Below, one piece after another: positions 1-14,900 of a DNA stretch of 64,000 bases. The notes below the pieces were generated by a model, which was given only the letters and a program-made list of their open reading frames with translations, had not been told where the DNA came from and did not search any database. The position numbers and the translations under genes were made by a program. How positions within the stretch are numbered: the stretch's first letter is position 1; each line of letters starts with the position of its first letter. The stretch is taken from assembly GCA_013398175.1 (NCBI GenBank), contig VZRZ01005367.1, positions 1,082,798 to 1,146,797 of the forward strand. Direction: 5' to 3'. The stretch comes from Climacteris rufus (Eukaryota; Chordata; Aves; Passeriformes; Climacteridae).

Positions 1-1010
1 CAGCAATCAGACACAATATGCACTAAACACTTCTCTGAAGAACAAGAAGGTCAATGCAAGTGAGACAAGGTTGCTGATTATGCTGCAAAATTGATCTGCA
101 CAATTGACAATTGTGTTGTTATTGAACCCATTTAAGCAGTTCTTTTGTCCTCTTCTACAACATGGTTAGATGATCCAGCGGATCTGGCTGGTTAATTAAG
201 ACAACCCCATCTATCCATTCTGCTCCTCTGCAGGAGGCCATGGCCCCTGATCAGCTCTTATACAACCCCTGCCTTTGTGGGGGTAGCTCCAACACAAAAA
301 TCCAGCAGCTCAGCTTAGTTTAGCCCTACCTTCCCTGGCAGGTTTAAGCCAAGCTCCGGACTTCATACTGAAGTGTCTCTGGTGATCAAACACACTGTCC
401 TGCCAAGCCTCTGGAAACAACAAGCTGTGGCAGGGAGGGGAATGTGTTCACAGCAAACACCTGAGGCAGCTGAACCTCTGCTAACAAACATTACTTGTTG
501 TTTCTCATGCTACATTGATGAAAAGTGTAAGATCATACTGATAAAAAACAAGTTTAGGTACCATATGTTTTGGGTTTCATGGCCAGTGACTCAATGCCCT
601 GCCATGTGTGCCAGGGGCAATGTGGACAGTCCACACCTCTGCACTTGGAGAAGCAGAGAGGCCTAGGAAGAGGGGAAGGATCCTTCATATGTGTCCTCAT
701 TATGCTCCATGGGAAGGCAGCTTCTCAACCACAGGTACACACCAAAAGACTTCTGTTCAGGAATAATTATGTTTGTTTTCAGCCCAGTCAGTTACTATCC
801 CAAATGGAGTCTGGCCAGGCCACCTGTGATTCTTTCTCACTGCATCACCTCATGCTTTTGCAACACATGACAGGTGGTCATTTAAAGAGTGAAGCCAGCC
901 AAGAATTTGGGTTTAGGACCTGACAAGAGCAAATATTCAACACCAAAGCCAAGGAAGACAGCATATTCACTGAATTACCAAGATCTTAGGGAGAAAACCA
1001 AATAAAGTAC
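1..1010 (-). other. SYNE2: SYNE2 intron downstream of e48 (incomplete)
   Basis: No exon with nesprin-2 character was found on the minus strand, and plus-strand open frames (373-923) have no recognisable protein. It appears to be intron continuing past the window edge. Confidence 0.7.
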
Positions 1011-1105
1011 CTTTTCTCTGCTTCTCCAGATTCCAAGGAGAGTAGAACTTTTTCTATGATAGAATTAAATGTCTGCTGATTTATGGAAATCTCAGTCTGC
1101 AGCAT
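1011..1105 (-). CDS. SYNE2: SYNE2 exon e48 (last exon in window)
   Basis: 95 bases, phase 0 in, ending two bases into a codon (AG). Acceptor tttcag|ATG, donor gtactt. Peptide MLQTEISINQQTFN to SGEAEKR; TEISINQ resembles the nesprin-2 block at this position. The next exon lies before position 1. Confidence 0.92.
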
Positions 1106-2916
1106 CTGAAAATACAAAGAGAACAAGTTTTGACTATTCAATGAACAACATCTGCTATGAAAGCTGCTTCTGCTCCTCTAGAGTGACAGCATTTATGTAA
1201 TGGTAAATGCTGAAAGCTATTATTTTCAATTGCCAGTGTCAAATGCACCGTAAGAGTCCACACTTTTTGGACACCAGGATGAATTTGCACAAATTTGATA
1301 CCAGAACCCTGCATGAGCTGGATGATACAAATAATCTGAAACTCAGAAGTTTGACTCATTAATGAGAAATGCATCTAGACAGAAGTCTATAGAAAATATA
1401 TAAAAAGACTACATCTAAGGGTCAATGTACTCTTCATCACAATAAGCCAAAGTTCATTCTAAAAATGATTTCATGACAATGAATGAATGGAGTTGGAGAG
1501 GTCTAAGTAAAAAGAAAATAGCATTTTGTGGGCCCCATCACAAACATGCAGAGACTAAATATCCTGTGAATTAGTCACAATACTTTGGGTAGTGTGAAGC
1601 TGTGGGCCACTGGAAGAGGCCCACGCTAACAGCTCATGATGTTTAGCATTTACCAAATCATTTTTCTTTTCTATATCGTGGTTATTTTCCCATTGCTAGC
1701 AAGAAATGTACCCCCTCCTCTGAATGGATACTGTCATACATGTGTGAAGCACTGCCTCTCTATAAGAGATAGAGAAGTGTTTGGGAAAATGCCAGGCAAA
1801 AAAGATTTCCACCAAAATCTAATAACTGGTCAAAATGGAAATACATAGTGAAAACATTTTGTTCTAAATGCAGTTCTTCCAGAAACTAGTAAGCTTGCTG
1901 CCAGATCTCCAGCAAACTGTCTAGTTAGTTGCCACAGGCTTCAGTGCTCTGAGACAGCCAGACAAGTACACCTCCGGGCTGGAAAAATCTAGGACTTCCA
2001 TGACACAGCACTTAGATCCTAAAGGTCTGATCCCTGCAAAAAGGGATCCATTTTGGAAAAGGATTTTCACATTTCAGAGTTTTCCTCTGAATAAGCATTT
2101 CAAGAGTGAAATGCTCTGTAAAACTTTGACCAGATCTAATTTCAAAAGGCACAGCATTTTCTACCAATTTTCCCCCACCTTCACCATCCAAGATGCTGCT
2201 TCCATTTTTAGAATTAGCTGTACCTCATATACTCTCTGTTGTTCTTGCAGTTCTTCAAACCGTCCTGGAATATCTGTTTTTAAGGCGTCTTTCATTTTTT
2301 CTAGGAATTTCATCCACTTTTCACATTTCTGAAAGAATTTCTTCTCCTCATTTTGAGTTCCCTCAAGCATACTGTAAAACAAAATGAACCAGAAACTGTT
2401 GTGTTGGTGGATGTTTTTCTGGGTGTGTTTATAGATGTGGTGGTTAATAACCCTAACACAGTGGGGCTTTCACTTGGCACTTTGCCCCCTTCTTCCCCTA
2501 CGAACATCCAGGTTTTTGCTTCAAGTGACTTGGAATACCAGGTCAGTATTTCAGTGGCCAGTAGCCACTGAAAAATCAAGTAAACAGAAAAGGCAGAATT
2601 CCACATGGAAAGCCCCTGAGAAAGCTGAGACCAGATTGCAAGACTTGTCATGCTTTAACTTGGTTTTCATTTTTCTCACAGACAAGGAAATTGTTAGCAG
2701 GGAGTTTTTTTTGTTTGCATTTCAGACCTGCAACGCTCCAGAGCAGCTGCTGTTTTCTGACTCCACTGCCGAGTCAGGCTCTGCATTTTCTTCAGGGTGA
2801 AGTCACTGAGTGGCAGCTTAATGCTTGCTTCATTCAAACTCTCTATGCTTGGAGAAAGTGCAGCAAGCTCCAGCGTCTGCTTCTGGAAGCAAAAAAAAAA
2901 AAAAAANNNNNNTTGG

Positions 2917-2950
<34 letters not shown>

Positions 2951-5900
2951 ATTGCAAAAATACACTGCCTTTCTTTCACATCAAAGAAATAGAGAAGCTT
3001 ACTCTCTTCTGTAGGAAACATCTGAATGTTATACACCCAAAACACTAACTCAAAAAACCCCAACGTTTCTGTGTTAACCTCAAAGAATACAGGAAACAAA
3101 AAAGTCATAATTCTTTTACACAGGGCTTGTTTTTCCAATAGTACTGAGCAGATACTCAAGACCTGATACTTCCAGATTTACTTTGTACCCTACATGGAGG
3201 GCAACAGAGTAGCTCTAGAGCCAAGCTGGAAAAAAGATCTGTCATCAACCCCCAATCTGGATGATTTTCCTCCTTTCCATGCAGGCTTTTGGCCTGCAAT
3301 GCAGACCTGGAGTTTTTAAACTTAAATAATGGCTTTTTGTGTTTTGGATGAATTACAGTTACTCTGATGGAAGTGCTCTAACTATGCCACTCGGGACACA
3401 AAGAGCATCTTCAAGTAGGTAAGACCTGAATAGAATTTTTTAATACTTGGGAATGCAAACCTACCATGAGCAATTCTGAGTTGTCTGCTCCTTCCTCTAG
3501 ACAGAGGCTATCAAAGGTGTCTGTGCAATTCTTGACACGACCCTCCAGCGTTTCAAGGCAGTTGTTGAAATCCTCCAGTTGTAAAAGATTGAACTGGGGT
3601 GAATATTGCAAATTTACGTTATTTACAATTTAATTCACTTATTCAGTACACAAAAGGAGCAAAAAGCAGTATTATCAGAAAAACAGACAGATGTTAAATC
3701 TAAATAGCATATTTATAACTCTCTATTGATTTTTTTCCATTTTTCAGCTGGATATGGGGAACATTTAATCCAGAGCAGAAAGGAAGCAACAGAATCTCAA
3801 AATCCTGAGACAATTTTAACTATCTGAAAAAAAGAGAGGTTTCTGTGATACCTTTCATAGCTTTGTGATGTTTAATTTATTGTGAAACTGGAAAGTCAAA
3901 ACTCAGTTTACTAGAGGGGAAAAACTTATGAAAATGAGCTTCCTTGGAGGTGCACACAAGGCCTGCTTCCATGTCCCTACACAGCTTATAAGAGCTCTGT
4001 GGAGAAATCAGCAGGGCTGGAATTTAACTTTTCTTTAACAGAAGAGCACTGGGCAAAACTTTTATTTCTTTCAGGATTAAACTTTACATTTCTGAGAAGA
4101 TTTACACAGCAACAGTTTTTTAAGAGATGAATGGCAAAAACTGGTGTGTGGAGGGAGATTTCTGTGGTAATACTACAGGGTTACACCAGAGAAAATGACT
4201 ACCCAGAAATGCATTTTTCATGCAGCAAGAAGTCCACAGGAAATATGAGAAACCTGTTATCTTCACAAGGATTTCTGGCTTCCAGCCATTGACTGTGCTG
4301 GTGAATGGAGCCATAAATACAGCTGGCTTAAACATTCATGATGAATTTGGATGTACTTTAGAACAAAACAGTTCACTGAAACCAGAGTTCTTCACAGGGA
4401 CAGATTAGTCCACATCAGTAAATGTCCAGCAGTACATTTGCTGGGAAGTTTTCTCAGGAATACCTGTGCAGAGGAGAAGTCAATCCTCCACCCCTGTGAG
4501 CAGAGCTCTTGGATCCAGATCTCCCCCCACTTTGCCTGAACGGGGATATGAATCTGGTCCTCAAAATTACATCAAATGGCCACAGTTTTCTGTTTGGTTT
4601 TAGGTTCATTTCATGCAGTCTTACCAAAGCAAAGTGAAGCCCTTAGGTTTTATCAAAGCAGAGCTGAGAAAGTTCACAACTTACTTCAGTGTTCAAAAAA
4701 TACAAATACATTTCCTAAACTTTAATCATCTGAGGGTCCTGTACTGCTTGGGGTAATATTTACAAAGGCTGTAAGAGCAACACAAGCAGGTAAGGGTGAA
4801 ATTCTTTCTTCACTTGTTCCTCTGGCTTCCTCTATTATTTCTTTACTTATTTGACCATACTGTTGAGTTTAATTTTACTGAAATTTCAGTTCAAGAACTA
4901 TTGTGCTCTAATGAAGAATGTGGCTCACACAGGGCTCTAGTGAAGACCCCACACTGACAGCTAATTTAATATTAAAGAAAAAAATACCTGAAGTTCATCC
5001 AGCTTCCTCTGCAACATCTTTTCCAAATAGGTTGCTCTCTGGAATGGCTGCAGCTTCTCCATCAGAATGGCTTCAGCAGCTGTCCCAGCCTGCTGTTTTA
5101 TCCTGTCAGCCTGCAAATAAATCTGGGTTCGGCACCCTGCTATGTTCTGGAGGCCATGCTGTAAATTCTGATAAGAGAAGGGGAAAGAAAAAAAAGTCAG
5201 TAAATGAATCAGATCATCATTCATGTGCTCCCTTCATTTAATATCTTTTGTTGCTGTAACTAAACTCCTTTTGTTGATCCCATCTGGGAGCCAAATTCAG
5301 CTATGGTGAAAACTTCAGTCTTTTACTCAGAGGATAATGGGAATTGCATCCATTGAGTCTGGTGCTGGAAAAGGCACAGTTCAAAGTTCAATGGAACACC
5401 AGTGACTTCAGGCAGCAGGATACTGCTGGCCAGAGGAAATTAGGGAGGGGAATCAGAATATCCCTCTCTACAAGATGTGTGTACACTAGCAGATGGAGGA
5501 ACTGGCCCATGCTGCAGATGAGAAATGCTATTTAGTTACAGACATACTGATACTTTGGATCCCTTAGTGACTCAGGACTATAAAATTATACTCTAAAGGC
5601 AATGCAAGAACAAAGGGAGTAATTTTAGACTCATTCAATGTACTTGATTTTTTTTTGACACGACAACTGAAATTTACTTTTAGCCATGAAATCCCCTGAA
5701 ATTTGCCACTGTGTAGCATCTTTTCTGAGAGTAATGAACAAAGTCTTCTGATTAATAGCAAAGAGCACACACAGTTCCCTAAAGAGCAAAATGGCTCTTG
5801 CTTCCTGACCCCTGTGTTTGGAAAGGATCATGTTATAAAGTAGCACTTTATAACAGTCATTTATAATAGTCATTTAATAAATAACCCTTTTTGATTTCTT

Positions 5901-8900
5901 ACTCTCTATATAGGATTTTATTTTTATTTATTGTGGTGACAAAAATCCATAAAACTATAATCTTTCCTAATATATACAAAGGAAAAGATTAGAGGAGTTA
6001 AAATACAATTTTGTAATGCACATGTATATTCAAATATACAAACTCATATGCCATTTCACTGATCCCCATTCTTCTAACTCACTACTTTGAAAAAAAAAAT
6101 CACAATAAATTCCATGTGTTCTACCCACACACACCAGGACAGGATCCACAGTGCTAATGGCATTCAGGTGGCCATGCCTTGCTTAGTAGGTCCAACACTT
6201 CACAAAAACTTCCAGAAAAGGCAATGCCTTTTTGCTGACATATTGGTGAATTTCTGTCACAGCCATTAGTAGATCAGGAGAAAATAAAAATGCTTTGGTC
6301 TAGGCTTTGCTGCTGTCAGTTGTTTCTGACAAAGGAAGAGATATTCGAGTTGTCTTTCATGTAAAGTTTCTTATTAGGCCAGGTACAAAATGGAATACTC
6401 TGGACTTCTTCCAGTACATGGTTAGAGATTCATAAAGCATGATGAATCATTGCTCTGTCCTGACATAAGGATTGTTTTATTTCTTTATTGCAGTCTGAAG
6501 AATGTCAGAACCTAATGACAGCTCTGCTGTCTAAGAGAGTCCAATGCACCCTGTGGTCTCAGCATGAGATCTCATTTGCCTAAAGTCAAAAGCATTTAGA
6601 ATGATTTTATGAGCTCAGAAATCTGTGAACTCATCAGACCAGACCAAAACACAGTACCAAATCCAATTAAAACCAATTTGAAGGCTGTGGAAGACCTCAA
6701 GATGGTCCTGTGCTCTGGAAAATTGCTCCTCTTCCCCCAACTATTGTTCTAGTAAATATTATCTCTCCTCCCAAGCAATGCCCCATAAAGCAAGTAATTT
6801 TTCTTTCAATGATTCCATCCAACACAGGCTTGATTCTTTGTGTAGAGCAGAAATGGACAGAGATGGAATACAACTCTGTTCTACTCTCTTCTCATCATAT
6901 GCTAACTCTGGTTTGGCCTCAGGATCTGGTCAAGGTGTTCAAAGGAAATACAAAGGTGCCTGTTAATGGAAGAAACCCACAGATTTTATCTTTTCCACTG
7001 ACTGGATTGGTGGTGTTCTTTTGATCTGTTTCTCAAAAATATGTCTTGGTTTGTACCAGCAGCAGAAATTTATTCATGTACCTTCATCTCCTGTATCCTC
7101 TGCTCCAGGGTTTCTATCATGTTCTCCTCAGGCACATGAGCATCCAGGAGCTGAGCACACTGCTCATTGTACTGCTGTAACTTGGCTGCAGTCTCAGTGC
7201 ACAGAGCATCAAAGGGCTCCCAGAGCTGCAGAGTTGCTTGTGCTGCCCGCAGTTGATCTGTGATATCTTCATTTACTGAGTTCCACCTGCCAAAATGTCA
7301 AAAGATTAAGAATATTTTCCTAGTAGGTTCTCCTCTGGAATATGTTTTGGCATAGGATTGCTGTGGGAGTTGCTGTGCATTCACACCCATGTTCCTGAGA
7401 GCCTGCTGATACAGCACAGTTCGTGCTGTGGGACCCACCACACAAAAGGTATCCAGGTACAAGGTACAACTTCCCCATCCCTGGCAGTGCTCAAGGCCAG
7501 GCTGGATGGAGCAACCTGGTCTAGTGGGAGGTGTCCCTGCCAATGGCAGGGGCTTGGAATGAGATGATCTTTGAGGTCCCTTCCAACCCAAACCATTCCA
7601 TGATTCTGTGATTCTACTTCCCACACAGATGAGTTGCATTAATATAGATTTTAAAATCTTACAGATGCTGGAGTCCTGCCTCAGCAACTTGGGTTATTTT
7701 AAATACTAATAACAGGTCTTTTTTTTTGCAGACTTACCTAGTGTGTGCCTCCATGCACTTCTGGTCAATAATCTCTGCAAAGGATGGGGAGCAGTTCTTC
7801 TTCAGGCTACTGGCAGCAGCCTGGAGCTTGGCCCAGCTTTCTTCACTGTTCTCTGAGTCATCTTGAAGAGACTGCAGAATGGATTATTGCAATTAATTGT
7901 GGGGATAAATGACCTAAGTATAACTTCCCCTATAGAATGGTAGGGATAGGACAGCAATAATGCCACACTTTTTCAGCACAGATTAAAATGCTTACAAAAA
8001 ACGTAACACCTGTTCCTAAAAATTAGGAAGTTAAGAAAGGTGAAATGGTCCGAGTTAAAAAATCATTCAGGAGACCTATTTCAAACTGAGATAATTTATT
8101 GGCTGTTAAAGAACAAGCTCATTTAGCAAACACCCTTGAAACTAACAAATTAATTTGCTAGAAACCAAAAATGTTTTTATTTTAAGCCACTGTTTCTACT
8201 GGCAGTAAAGTTGGCTTGACCCCTCCTGTCCTCAGCTACATATTCCCCCTCCTGGTATAGGCAACTACAGCATATCTGTGAACTGACCTAGGTTAAAAGT
8301 AAACAGGGTGATTGAAGGAAGGAGGTAAGAAGGTGCCCAGTTCCTTCCATTTATTACAAGAGCCCAGGTGAGGGTGGAAAGCACTCGGGTTTGCTGCCAA
8401 GAGTCCCCTACCTGGCATTCACAGCCTCAGCCTGTCCTGCACCACTTCTGATACAACTTGAAAACGAACCAAGTCAGGCCTTATTTACAGGGAAACAGGG
8501 AGTGCCTGCACAGCCTTTGAACACTCAGAGCCAGGTAAGGGGGATTTTAGCCAGAGCTGCAGAAATGTCCAGACCCAGGGCCAGCCTGAACTGCCTACTC
8601 CAGATGCTCCACTTGGACTCTGTAATAGCCAAGCAGAGCAGCAGGATGATGCAGAGCATTTATGTCTGGCATTCTAACTCATTCACAGGCTGTGCAGGGA
8701 ACTCCAGCCCTCTGGAGGATGGCAGAACAGTTGAACTGATGCTGGAGCAAACAGAAATGCCAGGCTCAGCATCAGTGTAAGGTGCAAGGGAGCACGAGGA
8801 CTTGGTGTGCTTTTTTCTTGAACCTTGGTACCTAAATTGCTCCCAAGTTGAACTTATGCACTAAATAAAGTCAGAAGTCTAAAAGGAGTCCCTAGTGCCT

Positions 8901-11900
8901 CTGGAGGTTAAAAAATAATAATATTCCACTGACTTCAGTGTTGTTATAATAAAGAAAAAGTTGCTCAGATAAATTTTTCTGTCTTTTTTTTTCAGTGGAG
9001 TTTGTTTGTTTGTTTGCCTAAAAGCAAAAAGGAAGGACAGAAATAAGACAGCTTCAGTAGATTTACCTGGAGAATTTTGACCTGTTTTTTCAAAGCTTCC
9101 AATGAAGCTTCTTCTCCAGAAGGTTTGCACTGGTCTATGCAGTACAAATATCTTGTTGTCATCAGGCTGACTTCTGCATAAATTTCATCATATGCTCTCC
9201 ACTGCTCCAGTATTGACTGCATTGAGGCCTTTAGCTGTCCCACCTGCAAACAAATAATTTTTGTTAGTATTTCTTGGGTAGACCTGACACATAAATCACC
9301 CTTAAAATTACTTAAAAATCTAAAGTCAATGCTCAATCCATGACAATCCACAAGAGTTTCCTAAGTTGGAACATTTTCCTACTTGATAAGGAATTGTGCA
9401 GGTTTCAAACAAAGCAGTAAACCATATTTAGAGTGAAGTATAAGAATTTGCTGAGAATGAAAATTTCATTGGAGTTCAAGGTAGTGCTGTTCTGTCAGCC
9501 ATAACACCAGAACACCCCAGAAACTGAAATAATGAACTGCTTATTTCTTCTTGCCAAAATCAATCTGAAGTGGGAGGAAGCTGAGAGCCTTAATCTCCTT
9601 AGGAAGCAGATCATTTGATCCAGAGATCAAGTTTCCTTTCAAGGACAATTTGAACAGAAATTGGTTTGTATGGAAGAAGACACTACTGCCTTACTCTGGA
9701 GAGCTCTTACTCTGTCATCCCTCTTATGCCATTGTGCTCCACTAATGCAGGCCCACCTGAATCCCAGGCTAGCAACTTCAGGATTCTCATACAAAATTAA
9801 ATGATGGATATCCTCTTCATTTTCTATGTCTCTCATTATTACAGTTGTGTAATCTATATGGGGCAGGCATGGCTTCTATTTGCCCCAGACTCCTAAACAC
9901 TGCAAACACAAAACCACAGTCCTCCTTCAGTCACTTTTATCCTTCTGTATCAGGAAAGCACAATGTCAGACAAAACATTCATCTAGTGCAATACCTATTT
10001 TCAGTCACGCTTTGAGAAAAACATGAAAACCAGGCAGACAAACAAGCCTGTCTCCATGAGACCTGACAAAGCCAGATGCCAGATTCCAGTTCTGACTAGG
10101 AAGCCACACAATGGAAGATGAAAAAATTTCTACACCATAGTTCACCCTAAATAGACAGCACAGATAATTTTCTCCTAGTATCCTAGTTTCAGGCACACAC
10201 AGGCTGGTGGATTAATCATCCCTACTCTCTTTCGAATCATGGTGTAGGTGGGAGGAATCTCTAATTGCTTTTTGTAGCCTGTAGCTAATTACTGCCCACA
10301 CAGGGAAGATGGAAAGACATTGTTCTCGGGAAATGTCTCTGGGCCACAGCCTCACAGTCCTGAGCTCAACCTACGGACAAAATAATCAAGGTATTCCATC
10401 TCCTTAGCCCTGTGTTAGAACTCACTGCCTGGCTCTCATGTGAGCAGTCCCCCGTGGGAAGGAACCTGCACTTGCTGTTTCACTGCACACACAGACAACT
10501 CAGCACTAAGAACATCCTGCAGGTGGCAAGTTTGGTAGTTAAGTCAAAAAAATCCTAAAATTAACATGACCCATGGTGACTGTAAGAAGGAAAAAAGCAC
10601 TAGGCTGTCAATCCTGCCAATTTCTATCTCCTGCTATGCATCAGAAGGAAAAGCTTTCATCATATTCACAGAAAGATTTCCCTGCTGTCTTGGTAAGAAA
10701 CAGTCACATCATTTCTGTTGAAACCTAAACCAAGAAGCATCAGATCAATACTGGATCAATACCTCCCGTGAGAGAGTTCAAGCAAAAGGGTTCAGATTTC
10801 AGAAAATTTTAAGAAATAAAGGCAAGGAATTTATAATAGAAAGTGTAAAGCAATCTTAACTATAAACACAATCACTCCATCATGTATCATTCTCTACAGT
10901 ATATGGTTATTTACCATCACAAATTTAAATCTATTAATGAACTCATTATTATCTCTCCTGCACCTCTCAATTATGTCCAGATAAGAAAAGATCAGCTCCA
11001 AGCATAAAGATAATACAAATATAAATACAAACTGCTGGGGAATCAGTTTGCATGGGAAGCCAATCTGCCAGACTCTCCTTGAAGCAACTGGAAACTACAT
11101 AGGAATTGAAGACAGCAAAAGCCATCCCAGTATGTGGGTGAAAGAGTAATTGGGAGGTGGAAAAGGTGCAGTGAGAACAGGGCAAGAGCAGGCAGCTTCC
11201 ACCAGCCTACTACAGGAAAGAAGGAGCAGGGTATGAAAGAGAAGTAGAGCAAGTAAGAGAGTTTAAGGCTTCCATTTTCAGCTTGACAGAAAAATAGCAG
11301 TGCTATTTCTTTACTTTCTCAAACTGCAGATAGGGGTCTGTCCCTTCTCCCTTTGTATTCAAACTGCTCCAAGATCAGACTAATTTTTCTCTCTCCACCC
11401 CAGAAACACATTACTTTACATTAGGGTAAACACTTCAAAGGAAGTCCTTAGAAAGGTAAAGAATAAGGAAGACTTTGCATCTTTTTGACCAGCTCTTGCC
11501 ATCCCATAAAGAATATTAATAACACTGGTGGGTCAGAATATGTAGTGAAGGAAAGCTGAACACAAGCAAGGCTTTTACCTGGTTTACTATGCTGTCCTTC
11601 ATTTCACACAGCTCAGCTATCCTGAGAGATGGAGCTTCTGGGGTTTGTTCTGCACTACCATTCGAAGCCAAACTCTGTTTGAGCTCATCAAGAGTTTTGG
11701 ATTTGGCTGCGAGTTGATTTTCTAGCTCCTAAATGAAGAAAAAAAAGGAAGATAAATAAGATCTTTTAATAAAACTATAGGAAAAAAAGCTTCTGTGTGA
11801 GGAGTTCAGATAAACATTCCTTCTTTAAAACCAATTTTGTGTAATTCTTCAATCATGCAACACCACCACCAGTTCAACTGTGATACACAACTGCTTTATA

Positions 11901-14900
11901 GGAATTCCAAATGACAGTGGCTGCCTCAGACAGTTTCCTGCAGACAGAGCTAGAATCAGCCCATTTTCTGCAGCATGAGCACTGGACATCATGTTTGGGA
12001 AGGAAATCATCAGGAGCCAATTCCTCATGTACCATGCAGGCCTCTTTGCACCTCTCCAGATGCAGAAAGTTTTTCTGTGAATGCAGCTGAACTTTTCTTT
12101 GGGCAGGCTGGCATTCAGACCCTCCTCTGCTCTGGCAGACAAAGGTAAGATAGGAACTGGTTTTGCAATGTGAGAGTCCCTGACATCTTAACAACTTCTA
12201 GAAAGTTATTTTCAGCTTGTTCCCTTACTCAGAGGCTGTCTCCCATGGGAGAAATCCCAGTAAAATCAATGGAGATGCCTGGGACAATAACTCCCCCCAC
12301 CCCCAGCACAACCAGCAAGATTAGAAGATAGTCTTGACATGCTGGGGAAAGCTCAGCAGAGAGTTCATCACAACATGAGGAACTATCCATGCACACAATG
12401 GGTCATAACATCTTCCTGTAATGCTACACTTAAAGCCATGACCTTTTTTCACCTCTCACTGACTGTCCCCAAAACATTTTCAAATTTGAACCTCAATTTA
12501 TTGAGCAAACTAATCTTAATTAAACATTTTAGCCACCTGCACCCTAGCACTGTTCCTTGCTGTGAGCAGGTGAGTGTTTACTCAAAGATACCCTGTGCCT
12601 TTCTCCATTCTGGCCCCTCCACACATTTCAGAGATACAAGTAACTCAGTGTGTACCAGAGCACTCTAGACAATAAAAGCTGCCTACTACAAGAGAGGGAT
12701 GTAACCATGGCAATGAAAGAACAAATATTCCATGTTAAAAAACAGAGAGGGAACACTGTACTGAATGAAAACAGCAGACTGTCAGAGTAAAAGGATCCAA
12801 TTATTAGCTGGCTGCCACCTATATTAATTTTGGAGGATCTGATGCCTAGAAAAACACAACAAAACCAAGGGACAGGAGGCTGCTGCAGAGAGACTACACT
12901 CTAGGGCAGAGGTAGAGAGGGTTGCTATTTTTCCAAATGGGATTGTGTAGTTTCCATGGCACTACCATCCCAGAGCTCTTCAAAGTAATGGAATCGATAG
13001 CTTTTGCCATGGCTGTGCTGAGTTGAGAGCTACTTCTTTTGCAAGTACCTCAGAATCTGACCTACAATATTGCTGCACAACACTCCAAATACCATGGAAA
13101 AATCAGCAGATGCATCTTCAGTTGGAGGAAAAAAAAACCAACACAGAATAGCAATTCACACTAAAAGTGGCTCTGGCTCTTTATCACCTGAATGCAGCAT
13201 GCTTTAATTAAAATTACATTGTAGAATTCTTCCAGGAAGTGGCAACTTCCTTTACTTTTTGTCTGTTAAAATCTGTGCAGTTCTTTAGTCTGGATTGAGC
13301 AAAGTGGTAAACAGGGTTTTTATAACAGTATCACTCATGTCACGCTTTACCTTGCAATCATCTAATGTGTTCTGTGCAGAGATCAGACTTGCTGGGGTTT
13401 GTAAGGATCTCAATCGATCACTCTGAGCTTCCAGCCACTTGTGTAGAGTCTGGGCTTTGTTCTCATTCTCAGTAATATCCTCCAAAATGTGTTCCAGGTC
13501 TTGTATCTGAAAGTTACAGAACTATTTTCATTTACTTAAACCTACAGGAGGGCAGAAACATGGCTTCCCCTTCCCTGACAAAATTTGAGATGATGAAATC
13601 CACATTGAAAATACTACTTAGAGAAAATATTTTGAAAGAAAAAGCTAAAAGGTTTTGTAGGCTCTTTAGGATCTGACCTTTTTCTTGGGAAGAGCCAAGG
13701 CAGTGTGTATTCTGGAGCTGGGTGATCTGACAAGTTGGGGGGTCCTGGGCTATGTGGCCACATTCATATGGAGTCTGAAAACCTCATTCTCACTAAAACC
13801 CATCAACAAAGTTACTAATAAGAAAGGGACCTCAAGTCTCTTATCTTAAGTCTTGGACCTGAGGATCCATTAAATCCTAGAATAGAATTTCTTGAAAATT
13901 GTTAGAGAAGATAACTTTTTCCCCAACAAAACTGAAATTTCATCATGGAAATTTTCAGTTGTACAGGAACTGAAATTTCCACTTGAAAATGCTTCTGGAA
14001 GACTTTCTGAATTGAATATTGGGAATGTTCCATTTGATCAGCAGTCTCTTTATCTGGATACAGAGAGGGCAGCTTCTCCCAAAGCTGTGTAAATTGAGAG
14101 ACAGAGATGAAAGAGGAATGTGTTGGCAGAGGGACTGATTCCAGCAGCCTCATGGTTGCATTTTGGGATGCTAAGCTTCCCCTGGTCCTTTCCATATCAT
14201 GAGTCACACCAGCTTTTCTGGGCACCGAGGCACATAAGCAGCAGCATCTAATTCTGGATGAACGGATTATTTCTAGCCTCACTAGAATAGAATAATTCTG
14301 AGGCACTGCCTGAAACAGATTTTCTCCAGAGAAACAGATTATGTGCTGATAGTCAGTCTACACACAGAATTTTCCCATCAGCTGCTGACCTTCAAAGCGC
14401 TCCATTGTGAAAGCAATTTAATTACTGCAGGAGGAGAACAGTGACACAGAGTAACCCATTTCCAGTGACCCAGGAGGGCTGGGAACTGCTCCCTGCTAGG
14501 CCATTTCCAGGAGGGTCATATTTGCCCATCTGAACAGGGCTGTCAACACCACTTACTTCATAATTACTTTTTTCACAAATCCAACTGCTACAACAGGAAA
14601 ACCACTGGTAGCTTGCTATATCCCTAATACAGAGCAGTGGCACAGGCAAGATCAGAGTTATGAGAGAGAAAGCCATGGGAGCTCAGTCCAACCTTTCTGC
14701 TGAGGGATGCCTGCAGCCTGTGCCACCGCAGGTTCATCTCACCAAGGCACTCAGCAAACTCTGTCCTTTCGTAGCGCTTGCTCTCCACGTCACAGGTGCT
14801 CATCTGCAGCAGTGACTGGTTCACAAAATCTACCATCCACTGCTTGAAGTTCATTTCCATCATGTATTCCTGCAGGGGGAAAAGAGGAGAGAAGGAACAA

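Noticed and set aside
8391..8780. 129-codon plus-strand open frame in a GC-richer block
   Set aside because: Intronic, no recognisable domain, no promoter or splice evidence; GC-rich DNA is open by chance more often.
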